A stretch of 6,640 bases of DNA from a bacterium (GTDB lineage: Bacteria > Patescibacteriota > Minisyncoccia > Phycocordibacterales > UBA1550): the NCBI GenBank assembly GCA_021823825.1, contig JAKANJ010000029.1:1-6640 (forward strand). The letters are read 5' to 3'. How positions within the stretch are numbered: position 1 is the first letter of the stretch; every line of letters begins with the position of its first letter. The notes beneath the pieces were generated by a model that was not told the origin of the DNA, did not search any database, and saw nothing but the letters and a program-made list of their open reading frames with translations. Shown in pieces: positions 6,095 to 6,640 of this stretch. The position numbers and the translations under genes were made by a program.

Positions 6095-6640
6095 TTATTT
6101 TGACAAAATTTCGATAGCAGCAATTCCCGGCGTTGCGATTTGTCCAGCAGTGATGGCTACATTTATTATCTTTCCGTCAAACGGTGCAGTGATAATCGTG
6201 TTGTTGTATGCACCCTGCGCTACTTGCAGTGCTCCTTGAGTACTTTCAACTTGAGCCTTCGCCATCTCTATATCCTCAACACGTGCTGGAGACTCCTTCA
6301 GAGTTAACGCTGCATTTGCTTGATCTAACGATGATTTTGCACTTTTAATTGCCTGAACATCATTGGTGATACTGGTGTAGGCAGCATCAACGACCACCTT
6401 TGCACCAGTAACATACTGCTGACTTTCGGTTAGAACAAGCTGACTGCCCCCAACAGATACCTGAGTGTATGAGGTAAGCGTATTCAACATATCCGTCAAG
6501 TAACTCCTGATCTTTGTCATGTATGCAAGCGAATGTGCAACAACAACATCAGTGTTATTTTGGTTTATGGATGACACCTCGTTTTGCCATGTAGACAAAT
6601 CGTTATTTATTTCTAAGCGTTCGCTGTTAATGTTATTTAT
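6095..6640 (-). CDS. membrane-fusion (HlyD/RND-type) adaptor, 5' end outside the window, no beta-barrel
   Basis: The frame is open to the window edge, so the 181 residues seen are the C-terminal part; a TTG at 6598 is more likely an internal leucine than the start. Residues about 1-120 are helical, fitting a coiled-coil hairpin region with an inserted segment, followed by the returning helix ARVEDIEMAKAQVESTQGAL (119-138) and the second lipoyl half TIITAPFDGKIINVAITAGQ (148-167). TAPFDGKI is a hallmark of periplasmic adaptor proteins. The protein then stops at EILSK, where relatives continue for about 100-200 residues into the beta-barrel and membrane-proximal domains. It lies 16 nt before the short adaptor gene and is presumably part of the same export operon. 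It may be a truncated, decaying gene or a genuine hairpin-only subunit. Confidence 0.82.
   Translation of the reverse strand: MNNINSERLEINNDLSTWQNEVSSINQNNTDVVVAHSLAYMTKIRSYLTDMLNTLTSYTQVSVGGSQLVLTESQQYVTGAKVVVDAAYTSITNDVQAIKSAKSSLDQANAALTLKESPARVEDIEMAKAQVESTQGALQVAQGAYNNTIITAPFDGKIINVAITAGQIATPGIAAIEILSK

Noticed and set aside
6078..6123. A frameshift joining the two adaptor genes into one
   Set aside because: The downstream frame opens with its own cytoplasmic segment and membrane anchor, and all three frames near 6095 contain stops or do not continue the lipoyl domain, so no single-base shift restores a beta-barrel.
6616..6625. Short inverted repeat AGCG-TT-CGCT near the right edge
   Set aside because: A four-base stem inside a coding region is expected by chance.

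Overview
The window reads as part of a small-genome bacterium, most likely a member of the Candidate Phyla Radiation (Patescibacteria/Parcubacteria type). This rests on remembered resemblance of the YchF, FtsX/MacB-type permease and adaptor sequences to proteins of that group, on the moderate-to-low GC content, and on the absence of Shine-Dalgarno motifs at every start. No marker gene here settles the taxonomy. Tryptophan is UGG, and no reading frame needs UGA recoding, so the standard bacterial code fits.

The layout is two convergent gene blocks. On the + strand (63-2663) lies a two-gene ABC transporter of the MacB/LolCDE/FtsX kind: an ATPase with an unusual helical C-terminal extension of about 200 residues, then 12 nt later its four-helix permease with a large extracytoplasmic domain. 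On the - strand, read from right to left, are a membrane-fusion (adaptor) protein cut by the window edge (6640-6095), a short membrane-anchored HlyD/EmrA-like adaptor (6078-5434), a 14-helix DHA2-family MFS exporter (5430-3946) and the universal ATPase YchF (3896-2799). The first three are spaced 16 and 3 nt apart and probably form one drug- or metabolite-export operon. ychF has its own near-consensus promoter, placed so that its transcript would start about 3 nt before the AUG.

The two blocks meet in a 135-bp gap holding a perfect 42-bp palindrome, 47 nt after one stop codon and 46 nt after the other. It lacks flanking T-runs, so it is not a textbook terminator.

The points most worth a second look are the internally duplicated C-terminal extension of the ABC ATPase, the complementary domain content of the two neighbouring adaptor genes (one with hairpin and lipoyl but no beta-barrel, the other with lipoyl and beta-barrel but no hairpin), the perfect palindrome, the predicted near-leaderless ychF transcript, and the non-canonical nucleotide-specificity motif of YchF. 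No CRISPR array, tRNA, rRNA or insertion sequence was seen.
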